From Anastrepha obliqua (taxonomy: Eukaryota > Arthropoda > Insecta > Diptera > Tephritidae), in NCBI RefSeq assembly GCF_027943255.1, contig NC_072893.1:127285784-127349783 (forward strand): DNA of 64,000 bases, read 5' to 3'. A model generated the notes under the pieces. It did no database searches. It saw nothing but the letters and a program-made list of their open reading frames with translations, and was not told where the DNA came from. Positions 11,392 through 22,677 of this stretch are shown here, one piece after another. Position 1 is the stretch's first letter. Each line of letters starts with the position of its first letter. Position numbers and translations under genes: made by a program.

Positions 11392-12712
11392 TAACGATAT
11401 TGAGGCTCTAGGAATTGTATTATTAAATGATATAAGAAAATTTTCAATCTCTTTCTCAAAGTTCTCGGATATGAATCACCAAAAATTGGTAAAAAAATGC
11501 AAAAATTCTCTATAAAGAAATACTACAAAAAAATTTACCATAGCAGTGCTCTAACTATGAAAGTTTATTGATTTTACTTTAATTAATTAATTTCTTTATT
11601 TACATATTTATTAAGTGCAATTTATAAATCCGCCCAGTCGTCTGTCCATCAACTGCACCAAAAATAATATTGTGATCTACTTACATCACCATCACCATTA
11701 TCCTCGTTTGCCGCTACAGCTTCTTGTAAGCTTTTGCCTACTCCATGCTGCTCTGTCCGTCACCATTTGCTTACAGGTCCTCAGCTTAATTTGCTCCAGT
11801 TCTTCCTTCATTTCATCTCCAATTCTTACTTCATTTCATTTCATTCTATCCTTCTTCATTTTGATCTTCCTCATGCTTTAATTGTGTGTGCATTCGCCTC
11901 CAGTATTTTTCTACTTACATAAAAAGCCGAACACCACCAGAGGGCTCATTGAGACAGAAAAAAATATTAATGACGAAGTCACATTTATGCTGAAAGGTCA
12001 TTAGTTAAAAAGTTTAATTTTTAAAATTTTTCTCACTTCAAACACTCCGAGGGATCTTTTTTTCCACCTCCATTTAACCGAACTCAATATTTCTTCTTGT
12101 TAATAATAAGCGCTAAAAATGACGGCAAGAAAAATGAGCACCGCCTCTCTATCAATATTTGCCAATAAAATTGAAAATTGCGCGGTTTCATTGATGAATT
12201 ACCGCGTATATCATTTTATTCATTTTACTCACGTGAGCAAGAGGACGCTTAATCGCATTTAATCACAATTTCACACAGGCTCACGCTTCATTTCTTTGAA
12301 TGATAAATGACAAACTGAATATCGGAATTTTTGCATGGGGCAGGATTATTAATTGATGATAAAAAAATGTATTTAAACAAATAAATTATTTCTGGTAAAA
12401 CATGGATGTATGTGTAAACAGCCTTTCGTCAAAGCTGCTTGTCATAAAAGACGAAAATGAAAAATGGAAGAACTCTAAAGCAGCCGCAGACAAGCCAACT
12501 GAGACTAAATACTCGATCACGGAATAGATCAACAAGTGAAAACTTCAAAACTCGAAAAATAAGGAGATAAATGGACTAAAGAACAACATTGCTAGGCTTG
12601 GATCAAATACCTGACCCATATTACAAAAACTCTACCACAAAGGGACAGTAATGAGTTATACACGAACTCCAGCTCAAAGTCAACTAATCTTAGTTACAAA
12701 ATTATTTCTATA
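11392..12712. other. noncoding, nothing recognised
   Basis: AT-rich sequence with a pyrimidine-rich patch near 11690-11880 that yields overlapping short open frames (11615-11922) without coding character. Confidence 0.5.
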
Positions 12713-12716
12713 TTAA

Positions 12717-14752
12717 CACTAAACCTACCATGACGGGTCAAATGACCCATTTTAAACTTTTTTCAGAAGATTTTGGAAATAACATTATTAAGTCGCCGTT
12801 TTCTTTCACGACTTTTATTAAAAAATACATCGAATGTATTTTTCAAAATTTACTCCTCTCTTGCTAATTGTTTTACCGAGAAATATATGTGATCTGCTCT
12901 AACTACCATAACGGGTCATTTGACCCATGCACAAATTGTGTCTCTTAATTGAGCCGTTTTTCCTATTACGTGATATATTTCGCTCCATTGAGTTATATTT
13001 ATTGCAGACTGACGGATGAATAGCCAATTTCGTTCTACTACAAGCGAGCGTTACAGTAAAAATTTCAAGTTATAGTGCTATTTTGTGAATCAAAAATTCG
13101 TATTTGATAATTTTACACATAATTCTTATCCCAAATATGTCAAAACATTCAAGATTTTTGAAATCATTGGAAGTTATAAATAACATAGATGAAGAGTGTT
13201 CGGAATTCAGTGAGGAGCAACTGTCTGAAAGTAAAGTAGATAACATAGTACAATATAATAATTCATTTGACAGTACAGATGAATGTGAGTCCTCAGGTAA
13301 AGAAAGCGAAGGTAAAGAAAGCGAAGACGAGAAAAATACCGTTATCGAGTTCAGAAAGTTAAAAATATGAGGAAGACCGATGTACTGAAATTGCGCCTGA
13401 TGGTACAATTTGGCAAGAAATAGAACAAAGCTCAACACCTGGACGTTCTCCAACTTATAATATTTTTAGGGAGGTTGTAAGCCCGACAGCGTATGCCAAA
13501 CGAAATATAATGATATTATATATAAATATAAAGAAGCCTCTCGAGTATTGGGAGCTCAATGGAATTTCACTCCTGCAAAAGTAAATGTATTTATTGGTCT
13601 TCTATGTATATGCACGTGGCTTATATCAGGCAAAAAATTTGAACATTCCATATATATCACTAAATGGGGTCTAGCCAGCAACGAAGCCAGCGTTTACAAA
13701 ATGATAAATTCGCTCTAATCTCAGAAGTATGGTACAAATTCATCAAGAATAGCCAAAATTGTTAGAAGCCTGTGTAACATGTAACTATCGATGAACAGCT
13801 CTTCGAAAACAAAGTAGATTTACACAATATATGCCGAACAAACCGAATAAGTTTGGTATCAAATTTTGGCTAGCATCTGATGTCAGCACTAAATACATCA
13901 TAAATGGATTTTCATATTTGGAAAAGGAAGAAAAAAGAGGTGCTTCAACTCCGCTTGCGAAACTCGTTGTTCTCAAACTAATGGAACCTTTCACAGGATG
14001 CGAAAGAAGCGTCACTACAGATAATTTCTTTACAAGCGCTTCACTCGCTACGACACTATTAGAAAAGAGAACCACTCTTTTGGAAACGATTCGCGGAAGC
14101 ATAAGAGAACTGCCCAAATTAGCCAAGTAGAAGAAAGATGGTGCGCCACGCTTCTCAACAAAACTATAATATATAAATCGAGTCATTATTCACTTACCAT
14201 TTATAAAAGTAAGACAAACAAAAAAGTGCTTTTACTAAGCGCAAAACATAAATCTGTAAGCATTGAAACATATGGCAATCGTATACCAGAAACGATAAGA
14301 TTTTACAATAATACTAAGTACGGTGTAGAGATAACGAATCAGATGGCCAGAAAATACTCAGTGAAATCAAAATCGCAAAGATGGCCTGCGCAGATTTTCT
14401 TCAATATTCTTGACCTGGCTGGAATCAACTCAAGAGTTTTATATAGAGAAACAATCGGCAAAAACACCTCTAGATAACAATTTTTATTTTAATTAGCTGA
14501 ACAACTTGCCGAAAGAAGATTTTCAACAGGAGCAAAAACAAAGCAAAGAATAAACTATTTTTATATTTTTTAAATTTAATATATGAACTATTTTGAATCA
14601 TTAATTGAAAACAATTGTTTCATTCATGTACCAAATTGGCCTAATTGATATATTTTTCGCTAGACTTAGTAATATATATAACATTTTAAAGGCGGGTCAT
14701 TTGACCCACTTTGGTAGGAATAGGAATACATAAAGTATCGGTAGGTTTAGTG
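12717..14752 (+). mobile_element. piggyBac-superfamily element with TTAA target duplications
   Basis: TTAA lies at 12713-12716 and 14753-14756, directly outside inverted ends CACTAAACCTACC. Just inside are copies of a 14-bp palindrome, GGGTCAAATGACCC, at 12735-12748, 12913-12926 and 14694-14707. The left one is repeated 178 bp further in as part of a 26-bp direct repeat. The 2036-bp interior encodes a broken piggyBac transposase in the plus orientation. Clean TTAA duplication shows the boundaries are intact although the enzyme is not. Confidence 0.9.
13137..14477 (+). pseudogene. piggyBac transposase pseudogene
   Basis: The reading starts at ATG 13137 with an acidic, Ser-rich N-terminus (to 13370), as usual in this family. 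It continues with frame changes through TPGRSPTYNIFRE (near 13437) and VTIDEQLF (near 13783). The DDE core follows in open frames 13831-14130 (PNKPNKFGIKFWLASD; TTDNFFTS) and 14226-14477 (YNNTKYGVEITNQMARKYS). The first two catalytic Asp (ASD, TTD) remain. At the third site the family has GVDxxDQM; here it reads GVEITNQM, so both acidic positions are changed (D to E, D to N). At least three frame interruptions and several stops make it inactive. The missing C-terminus includes the usual Cys-rich zinc domain. Confidence 0.85.
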
Positions 14753-14820
14753 TTAAGAAATTACATAAAAAGAGACGAGATACCAGTGGCTAGAAAACAC
14801 GGAAGTTAGTATTGTAGGTA

Positions 14821-15146
14821 TCAAATACAGTCACCACCGCAAGAGATCTGCTTTATAACCGCTTCTTTAGATGACACATCTGTTAGATTTTCTAGCTCAG
14901 TCGCATTCGCTTTGCTCTCCCATTCTATGTTTCGGAGTTTAATTACGCTCCTTGATACAAACATTTGTACTGCTTCCCATTTCTTTTTTGAGTTCAGCAT
15001 TTGCGTGACTAGATTATCTGTACTCTCTTCGTAAAATCTGGCGCAGTAAAAAGTCACGTGGCATTCCGGGCATGTCGAATTATCTGCTAGATTAAAACGG
15101 TGGAGATACGCAAGAAAGCCTCCCTGTCCGCTGAGAATTTGGGATA
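14821..15146 (-). pseudogene. R1/Jockey-type LINE ORF2 C-terminal fragment
   Basis: The minus strand reads SQILSGQGGFLAYLHRF, then NSTCPECHV and RFYEESTDNLVTQMLNS, ending KKWEAVQMFVSRSVIKLR. This matches the post-reverse-transcriptase tail of R1/Jockey-class LINEs (GHGxFxxYLHRF, CxxC, then a helical segment). The CCHC-type H/C spacing is shortened by a deletion after CPECHV. No RT domain or poly-A tail is present, so it is a short 5'-truncated relic. Confidence 0.65.
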
Positions 15147-15562
15147 GATAGAAATCCGTTTCGCCACGTTTTTTACTTATTCATTCATCTAGTTTTGAAA
15201 TCAATCAATCACAGCAGTCTTTAGATATCTGTACCAGTAGAAGCCAGATTTGTGAGAGTGGCGCAAAACTGAGAAATTAATGTTAAAAAATCTACGCATC
15301 AGGGATAAATCAAACTCTATCAGACACTAAAGAATCGAGATCATAGGAGACCAGCACATTAAGTGCACACATTTGTGATCAAGAATGAGAAGTTCTGGAA
15401 TAGCCAACACCAGCAAATAGTCATGAGAGAGGGAAGCTCAGATCAGATACCCGAAATTAAATTATTTGTATCATCACTTGACGATTATTAGAGGAAAAAG
15501 CTGGGAGATGATTAGATTGAGTGCTGCCTTGTACAGGAATAAACTCCGATTTTATGGGTTTA

Positions 15563-16119
15563 CCCTATGGTCAGAAAGTACCGGGAACTTTTATTTTAAC
15601 CGAACCGCACACGTGGGAACCGGTCCATATTTTTTCTTATGTTGGTTGGACTGTAAGACATACATTTGTCACTTTTTAGTGCCATCGGATCATTAGTGTC
15701 TGCCTGGCCGGCCGGAAATATAGGCAAGGAATTCTTGGATTTTGCATGATGATAACGTGCCATCGCACCGAGCCCAAATTGTGCCGGATTATTTGGCCAA
15801 ACACCAAGTAAATACTATCGTGCAAGCACCGTATTCACCTGATATGCCCCTGTGTGACTTCTTTTTGTTTCCCAAGTTGAAGTTACTACTTCGTGGAAGG
15901 AGATTTCAGTCGATAAAGGAGATCAAAGAGAATGGGACGAAGGAGCTGAAAGCCATCCCATCGTCGGCCTGCCAGGGGTGCATGGAGGACTGGGTTAAAC
16001 GTTGGCACATGTGTGTTGCTTCAGACGGGTCATATTTTGAAGGAGATAAAATAAATTTGCCTGAAATTTAACTCTCTTTTGTTTTATTTGCGCATTCCCG
16101 ATACTTTTAGATTATAGGG
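15563..16119 (+). mobile_element. DD34D mariner, internally deleted, TIRs and TA sites present
   Basis: Left end CCCTATGGTCAGAAAGTACC and right end (inward) CCCTATAATCTAAAAGTATC are TIRs, flanked by TA at 15561-15562 and 16120-16121. The total is 557 bp against about 1.3 kb for a full mariner. The right two-thirds encode the transposase C-terminus, so the deletion removed the N-terminus and first catalytic region. Confidence 0.85.
15742..16071 (+). pseudogene. mariner transposase C-terminal fragment (DD34D)
   Basis: A 109-residue frame contains HDDNVPSH, then APYSPDMPLCDFFLFPKLK and the C-terminal EDWVKRWHMCVASDGSYFEG typical of mariners. I count 34 residues between the Asp of DDN and the Asp of CDFF, i.e. 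DD34D. The frame keeps two of the three catalytic aspartates but lacks the HTH domain and the first catalytic Asp. Confidence 0.9.
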
Positions 16120-16121
16120 TA

Positions 16122-17055
16122 TGTTCGCTTAAGACTTTTTTATTGTTTCTGTAAATCTATAGACATGAAATAGTTCCTTAAGTACTTTTCTCTCAGTATA
16201 ATCCCCCAAATAGCTTTGCCTGCTGATTTATTTTTAATTTTAAACGATGAGGATAATTTTGAGGAACTACACAAGCTCTCTCCAGCCGTAGATATAGACA
16301 TCTGAACACTTTTGTTGAAAAAAAAACGTATCTGACTTTAGCAGGTTATGCCTGTTGCACACGAAATCAGGATGTTTTACAGTTTTTTTTTTTAATTTTA
16401 TGAAGATGGATACCCAAGCTAAGTTTTTAAATGATCAGTAGTATAAATATTTCAGTGCAACCCATCAGTTTAGTACTTAACAGGAAAAAAGTGCTCAGTT
16501 CCCTTCTATTATTTTATCAAAAGCCCACCCAACATTTTTAGAGGGTCATTTGTGCTAATAAAAGTGAAGGTATTTCAATTTATTTTTTATTTTCTAATTT
16601 TCTGAGCACTCAAATACCAAATTACAAATTTGCTCAAATCTGAACTAAAAATATATTACCCATAACCCTTTAGCAAGTTTATCTTAATCCCACGCGCTTA
16701 AATCTCTAATGGAAAAATGTATAAGTAACAAGGGTTTTTACTCAGAGCCAATCTACGAATGCATACTTCAATACACTTTTCAAACAAACAACTTTTCAGC
16801 GCAAAAGTTCAAATACTCGTAGCATCAAAGCGAGCTGAGTTAAACCACAAGAGGTGTTGCAAGAAATGATTGGCTTGGCAGGCAGTGCAGCTACAGTGAG
16901 TGGAAATCGTGCAAATAGATATATTTTTGTAATATAATATTTACTTTTGTTGTTGCATTTTCAGAAAAATTTAATTTAATTTGAAAAAAATTTCCTCACT
17001 AAAAACAAAAAGTTAAAAAAAAGAGGTTGTCTGTAAAGTCGGTTTACTGACGATA
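16122..17055. other. noncoding, nothing recognised
   Basis: AT-rich sequence without open frames of interest, transposon ends or repeats that I can detect. Confidence 0.5.
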
Positions 17056-17200
17056 GTTTAACGTGATAACGTCATAACAAAATACTGATTGAATGGTTGC
17101 ATTTTTCAAAAGAAAATTTTAATTTTATTTCTTTGATAGATATTTTGTATGGATATAGAGAATGAGGTAACATTAACATAACATAATATACTTTAACATG

Positions 17201-17644
17201 ACATAACATAACATAACATAACATAACATAACATAACATAACATAACATAATATAACATAACATAACATAACATAACATAACATAACATAGCATAACATA
17301 ACATAACATAACATAACATAACATAACATAACATAACATAACATAACATAACATAACATAACATAACATAACATAACATAACATAACATAACATAACATA
17401 ACATAACATAACATAACATAACATAACATAACATAACATAACATAACATAACATAACATAACATAACATAACATAACATAACATAACATAACATAACATA
17501 ACATAACATAACATAACATAACATAACATAACATAACATAACATAACATAACATAACATAACATAACATAACATAACATAACATAACATAACATAACATA
17601 ACATAACATAACATAACATAACATAACATAACATAACATAACAT
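17201..17644. repeat. (ACATA)n pentanucleotide satellite, about 89 units
   Basis: A nearly uninterrupted 444-bp run of ACATA with single-base variants near 17251 and 17291. The three long minus-strand open frames here (MLCYV repeats in all three frames) are an artefact of a 5-bp unit without stop codons and are not genes. Confidence 0.97.
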
Positions 17645-18000
17645 GACATGCTGTTCAAGCAAGGTAACGACGCATGAGCAAGATAACGACGCATTTTTTG
17701 GTGCGTGCAGAACATAGAATTATTAGACGTTATCACGTCGAAAAATAATAATAACATTAAAACAACAGGTATTATTAACAAACTTGGTTTTATTTTAAAT
17801 TCTTCAAGTAAATCAAATTAATAATAATCAATAAGAAGGCATATGCAAATACAAATACGTGAATTTATATATGTACATATGCGCATATACATACATATAT
17901 ACGCTCACTTAAGTAGGAGAGAGCAAGATGTCGATCGTTGCCGTTCGTTTGCTTTGTTTGCTTTGTCGTTCGTTCCGCGATTTCGCTTGCAGTTCATTCA

Positions 18001-18112
18001 AGGTAACAGCAATGAATAAGGTAACGGCAATGAGCAAGGTAACGACAAATGAGCAAGGTAACGACAAATGAACAAGGTAACACTAATGAGCAAGGTAACG
18101 ACACATTTTTTC
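18001..18112 (+). repeat. 18-19-bp minisatellite AAGGTAACGACAAATGAGC
   Basis: Six head-to-tail units start near 18001, 18019, 18037, 18056, 18075 and 18093, differing by one to three bases. Two further units lie at 17661-17690, at the end of the ACATA array, tying both blocks to one element. Confidence 0.85.
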
Positions 18113-18250
18113 GTGCGTGCAGCCGGCTAAATCGAATTATAAGACGTTATCACGTCAAAAACTGAAAAAAGTCCAATCAAAATTTGAAAAATTTTAAGTT
18201 TTTTAGCAATTTTCTGAATATCCCCATTTGTAACTCAACAAGTTTTAATA

Positions 18251-18593
18251 TTAGCTTGGGCAAAAAGAAGTCCATTATTTATGCAGAAACATTTTTACAC
18301 AAATGGTTTAAAACTATTTTATGGCCGATGTTCAGCTCCTGGGTGATGCTACAATTACTAACATGCCGATCAACTTCGATTATTTCTTTGATTTCATCGA
18401 CAGTTTCTTTAACATCAAAAAAGTCTGAACAGAATCGACGAAACCGAAATTGCACGTAATTGGCTGTTGCAGTTCGGCACCATAAACACCAATCACAATT
18501 CAGCGGCCTGGCTTGTATTTTCGCCTTTATCACAGAAAAACTGTACCGAATTTTCTCTTCGTTGACTTCCATTGATAACACCCTGTAACTCAC
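18251..18593 (-). pseudogene. internally deleted mariner: HTH half fused to one TIR
   Basis: The left edge TTAGCTTGGGCAAAAAGAAG follows a TA and matches the edge of another mariner copy at 45731. The minus frame from 18593 reads MEVNEEKIRYSF, NYVQFRFRRF, SDFFDVKETVDEI and IIEVDRHVSNCSITQEL, the paired-like HTH region of a cecropia/mellifera-type mariner. The frame runs through NHLCKNVSA almost directly into the TIR, so the whole catalytic domain was deleted. The other TIR was not found. Confidence 0.75.
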
Positions 18594-18599
18594 AACTGA

Positions 18600-19690
18600 A
18601 TGGAATAAACAAAAAATAGCAAGAGAATTTTTTTTAGCGTCATACCTTTAAGCCTCTAAGGCTTCTTTTCTGATACGTGAATTTTCGAATTTTTTTTCTG
18701 GAATCCTACTCATTTACTGTCTTTCAGAAATATACTTGCGAGTTCGCAGACTCTGTGCAAATGTATGTATTTAAACTTCAAATAATAAAAACTTAACAAG
18801 GAAAATTGGGTTGTAAGTTTTTTCTAGAACACATGGCTAACCCGAATTATGGGCGGAAATATTTATTCATTTTTTACAAATATCGGATTGCCATCACGGC
18901 AACAATCAACAAAATGTATGCTCAGTAGACGGCGCCTGGAATTGTGCAACGGATATCCATTACTGTCACTGAAACAAAACAAGACTGAAAAATAATGGCA
19001 CTGCACTAATTTGAATTCCTCGCCTCCACTGCTGCTCGCGTCTATTTCCTTATCTCTAAATGTCACACATTTATTGTAACTCCGAAATATTTGCATACTG
19101 TTCATGTTTATTCGCAATCCTTTTGGCAAAAAGTTTTGCATGCTTCCTTGGCAGCCATCTACTCAATGTTTCGATTTCTCAAACTGTTTTTATTTATTCC
19201 TTTTTCGTATGCTTTTGTGTCATGTACTATCAGTGTAGCTATCCCTTAGGGATTTAATGAATATGCAAATTACGTTAGAGTGCTTCCAGCAGATGTTGTA
19301 TTCAGTTGCGCCACCCACAATTCTTTCTTATTTATCTTTGCGCCTATATGTATGCAACAAAAAATATTTTGTATACTGTTTGTCTAAAAATCATTTAGCA
19401 ACATACACCCGTGTTTTTTAACCGTGTTTTCTTGTGACCTCCACCACTCCGCGTCATTGTTCTCGCCCTGTCTGACCTTTATTCATGTTGTGGTTAGGCT
19501 TAGTGTCACTTCAACCCTAAATCAAACCAGAATAAGATAGTATTTTTTGCTAAGTTGGCATATCTAAGAGTATGCTTCAATTTCATGGAGCTGAGAATGA
19601 TTGGCAATGTTGTTAAGATATAGATACCATATACTTCCATAATATACTTGTCGACGCAAATAAGTGTTCGAATACTTTAAAAACATATTT
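18600..19690. other. noncoding, nothing recognised
   Basis: Short opposing open frames at 18863-19141 and 19060-19257 lack domain or splice support. Confidence 0.45.
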
Positions 19691-19699
19691 TCCCTCAGT

Positions 19700-19990
19700 T
19701 TAAGAAAAGTCTACAAATTCTCCACTAAGCGACAATGCTTAAAATAGCATATTAGTCATGCTTTTCCTCACGGTGGTATGTTTTTCATAGAATTTTGCAA
19801 GTCTACAAACTCTCCAAAGCATGAAAATTGCTTAGGAGAGAAAGTTTAGCTCGTAGGTTGCATAAATGTATAGGGTATATGGGACGCATAAGAAAATACG
19901 CAAAGTCTACAAACCCTCCAATGCACGAAAATTGCTAAACAGAGAGAGCTTACCTTGTATGTCTACAAACTCTCCAAATATTTTAATTTA
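19700..19990 (+). repeat. degenerate tandem repeat built on GTCTACAAACTCTCC
   Basis: The core occurs near 19709, 19801, 19905 and 19960. The intervening text (CACGAAAATTGCT, GAGAGA) is shared by at least the middle two copies, period about 92-104 bp. Confidence 0.6.
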
Positions 19991-21950
19991 GTGTAAGCGC
20001 AACATGGCGCCTTCTCAGTATTTAAAAGTTCTCTCTTCATATTATTATTTTAAAATTTTAAAATTTATAAATCTGCGCGTACAGTTGTCAAGCCACAAAT
20101 TTAGCGTTGCCCCCAATTATCATACATATTAACCAAACTACTATTTTTGAATACATTTGCATTCAACCAATTAAATATAATTGAACCTGCTGGCAACTGG
20201 CAAATATTTTTCTCTACCACAAAACAACATATGTATATTTCAAAAGGTCACAAATTTAGAATTTTTGATATATGTAACTAACAAAGCTTTATTAATTTAA
20301 CTCTCGGCAAGAATTGTGGTACACCTGAAGCCAAATAAATGTTTTTAATGACGTGGCATCAAATTTGTTTAGTCAACCATTTCCGCAGAAATTGCGTAGC
20401 AAGCACCTGAAAATGTGCTTTAACCACTTTTATGAAATTTATGTGGCGCTGGATAAGGCGGTACCATAAATCATGTTTTTAATTGTAAGTGATTATATAA
20501 CTTTTGCGACAACGAGGTAGTAAAAAGGCCCAACTGTATGCAATGCAAAAGCGTAGATACACAAAATAAACAAATGATGCTTAGGCCCAGATTAGTGAAC
20601 TAAGACAGGAATTACAGAAATCGCATGACCGGCAAAAAATTACGATCGCTCATGTCAAAGTGCGTCGTTGATTTCAGCAAAAATAAAATTTCAATTTGCA
20701 ATTCACTTTGCCTAAATACAACAACAGCATTTCTGTTCAGCGCAGCATTTTAAGGATGACTGCCGAAAGTATGCAACTACTGGGATGAGCAAAGCAGTAA
20801 CAATTTCTGAGTATCACAGAAAATGTGTTGGAAATTTTCAAATTTACCGCGCCTAAAATTACGCCTTCGGGATTGCTTAACGTAAAAGGGTTACCATAGA
20901 TATAAATTACAAAGCACAGTGAAAGGGAGACACAAATTTCATTGAGGCGAAAAAACTGAGCGAAGTTTGTAAGGAAATTTAGTACACAATTTTTAGAAAT
21001 TAAATTTTGTTTTGTTCATTGCCTCTATCACACACGCCGCCATTTGGGTAATACGATAAATGCCTTACGCATTTAAGTAGCAACAATTTTTTATGCACAG
21101 TTCTTTTCGTATTACAAATAAATTTCAACAAAATCAAGATATCTAGTGCTTTAACGGAATTTGAGATACTTTAAAATTCGTGTCAGCTGGAATTTCCGTT
21201 ATTTCAGGCAAATTACAAATATTAATCCCAGTGAGGTCATATTTTTGTAATACATATGTATTTCAAGCTCAAAGCGAATCTGTCCGTTCCCCTGCTATTA
21301 TTAATAAGTACCGCATTACTTATTTCTGAAGCTGTAGCAAAGCTATTGAAGCTATTCAAAAATGGTCAAGTTTTTGCATGAGAAAATGTGTTGTTTCCAC
21401 GAAAAGGACTAGGTTAGGCCCGGTTGCCTTAATTTATGCTACAAAGTTTTCTGCACAACTATTCTGTGAATATAATAAATCAAAAGGTGAATAGTAAAAG
21501 CTAAAGAGGAAAAAAAAGTTTAATTTTTTTTCTTTTTTCTGATATTTCATCAGCCTATAAATGCTATAAATATAAAAATGCTATAAATTAAATTTAAGAC
21601 GGGAAATATATTACCATAAAATATGGAAACATTCAGCCTGTTTACCACTACGCTCACAGAAATATTTCACAAAACAAAGCAAACCCCAATCCAAGGCAAA
21701 ATGCCTAAAATTATGCAAATATTTGTCTCTTTAATCTGTGATTTTTGGTTTTTCGTATTCAAAAATTACAAATAATAACAAAGCGCATATTCGGAATGCA
21801 CTGCGCCTAAATTATGCGCATTATTTTTCAACTAAAATTAGTTCTGGAGAAAAATAGCAAAATAGGACGAAGCAATTTTAAAATAGCACGCGTAAATAAA
21901 AAAAATCAAACAAAACGCCCAAAATTATGCTATAAAACATATTTATCTCA
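19991..21950. other. noncoding, nothing recognised
   Basis: AT-rich sequence. No open frame above background and no repeat or transposon end was identified. Confidence 0.45.
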
Positions 21951-21957
21951 CTATTGA

Positions 21958-22138
21958 ATGAGGCCGGCAATTGCAGAACTCCGCGTGTATTTCTGCCATC
22001 AAAAAGCTCCTCATAAAAAATATCTGCCGTTCGGAATCGGCTTGAAACTGTAGGTCCCTCCATTTGTGGAGCAACATCAAGACGCACACCACAAATAGAA
22101 CGCATAAAAAATATAAAATAAATAATTGGCGCTTACAT
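21958..22138 (+). repeat. dispersed repeat, copy 1
   Basis: Contains GTATTTCTGCCATCAAAAAG, CTCCTCATAAAAAATATC, CGGCTTGAAACTG and a CAAGACGCACACCACAAATA block. The first parts match copies at 25230-25350 (inverted) and 36775-36985. I recall the same sequence as very common in tephritid genomic DNA. No coding capacity or target duplication is visible; the element class is unresolved. Confidence 0.65.
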
Positions 22139-22677
22139 CCTATCTTGGTTGCTTGCCCGAGCTCATCCTCTTATTTGTAGTATTGCACTCAAAAAAAAAC
22201 TTCTTCGGTTCAAGTTAAAACGACTATTGAAATGAGGAAATATGGGAATGATTTGGCGCCTATGAAAAGGCATCCTCTTTTCAGTATCTGATATTTTCTC
22301 AAAATGAAGAAAAAATGTTTACTTGCTTTCGAGAAAAACTTTCCCGATTTAAGGAATTTGTTTTTATATTTGTAATAAATTTTATGTTTGAAATAGATAA
22401 TATTTTGCTAAAAGAAAATAAAAATATTACTCATTTCAGAGTAAAATTTGCTGGAATTAGGGAAACTGTTATTTTGTTTCTAGTAAAAATTTAATATATA
22501 TTACTAAAAGAAAAATAGCTTTTTTCTCAATTTTAAAATATCTACCTGAATTTTCAGATTATGAAATGTTTTAAATATTGAATAAAAATGCAAACAATTT
22601 GGTTTTAGTTTTTTATTTTTGCATTTGTAAGCATTGAGAACATTGCACGTGTACATCCATTCCAATTATTTCTTATT

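Larger units (their letters stand above)
17058..18156. mobile_element. composite repeat element with inverted ends, ACATA satellite and 18-19-bp minisatellite
   Basis: TTAACGTGATAACGTCA at 17058-17074 is inverted relative to AGACGTTATCACGTC at 17725-17739 and again at 18142-18156. The two right-hand ends are each preceded by the same module: AAGGTAACGAC repeats, then CATTTTTT, GTGCGTGCAG and a GAATTAT block, offset about 412-417 bp. This looks like a non-autonomous element with a duplicated right end. No coding sequence and no target duplication were found, so the class is unknown. Confidence 0.5.

Noticed and set aside
17072..17781. Three overlapping minus-strand frames of 148-202 codons made of MLCYV repeats
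   Set aside because: They are translations of the (ACATA)n microsatellite; a 5-bp unit without stops opens all three frames.
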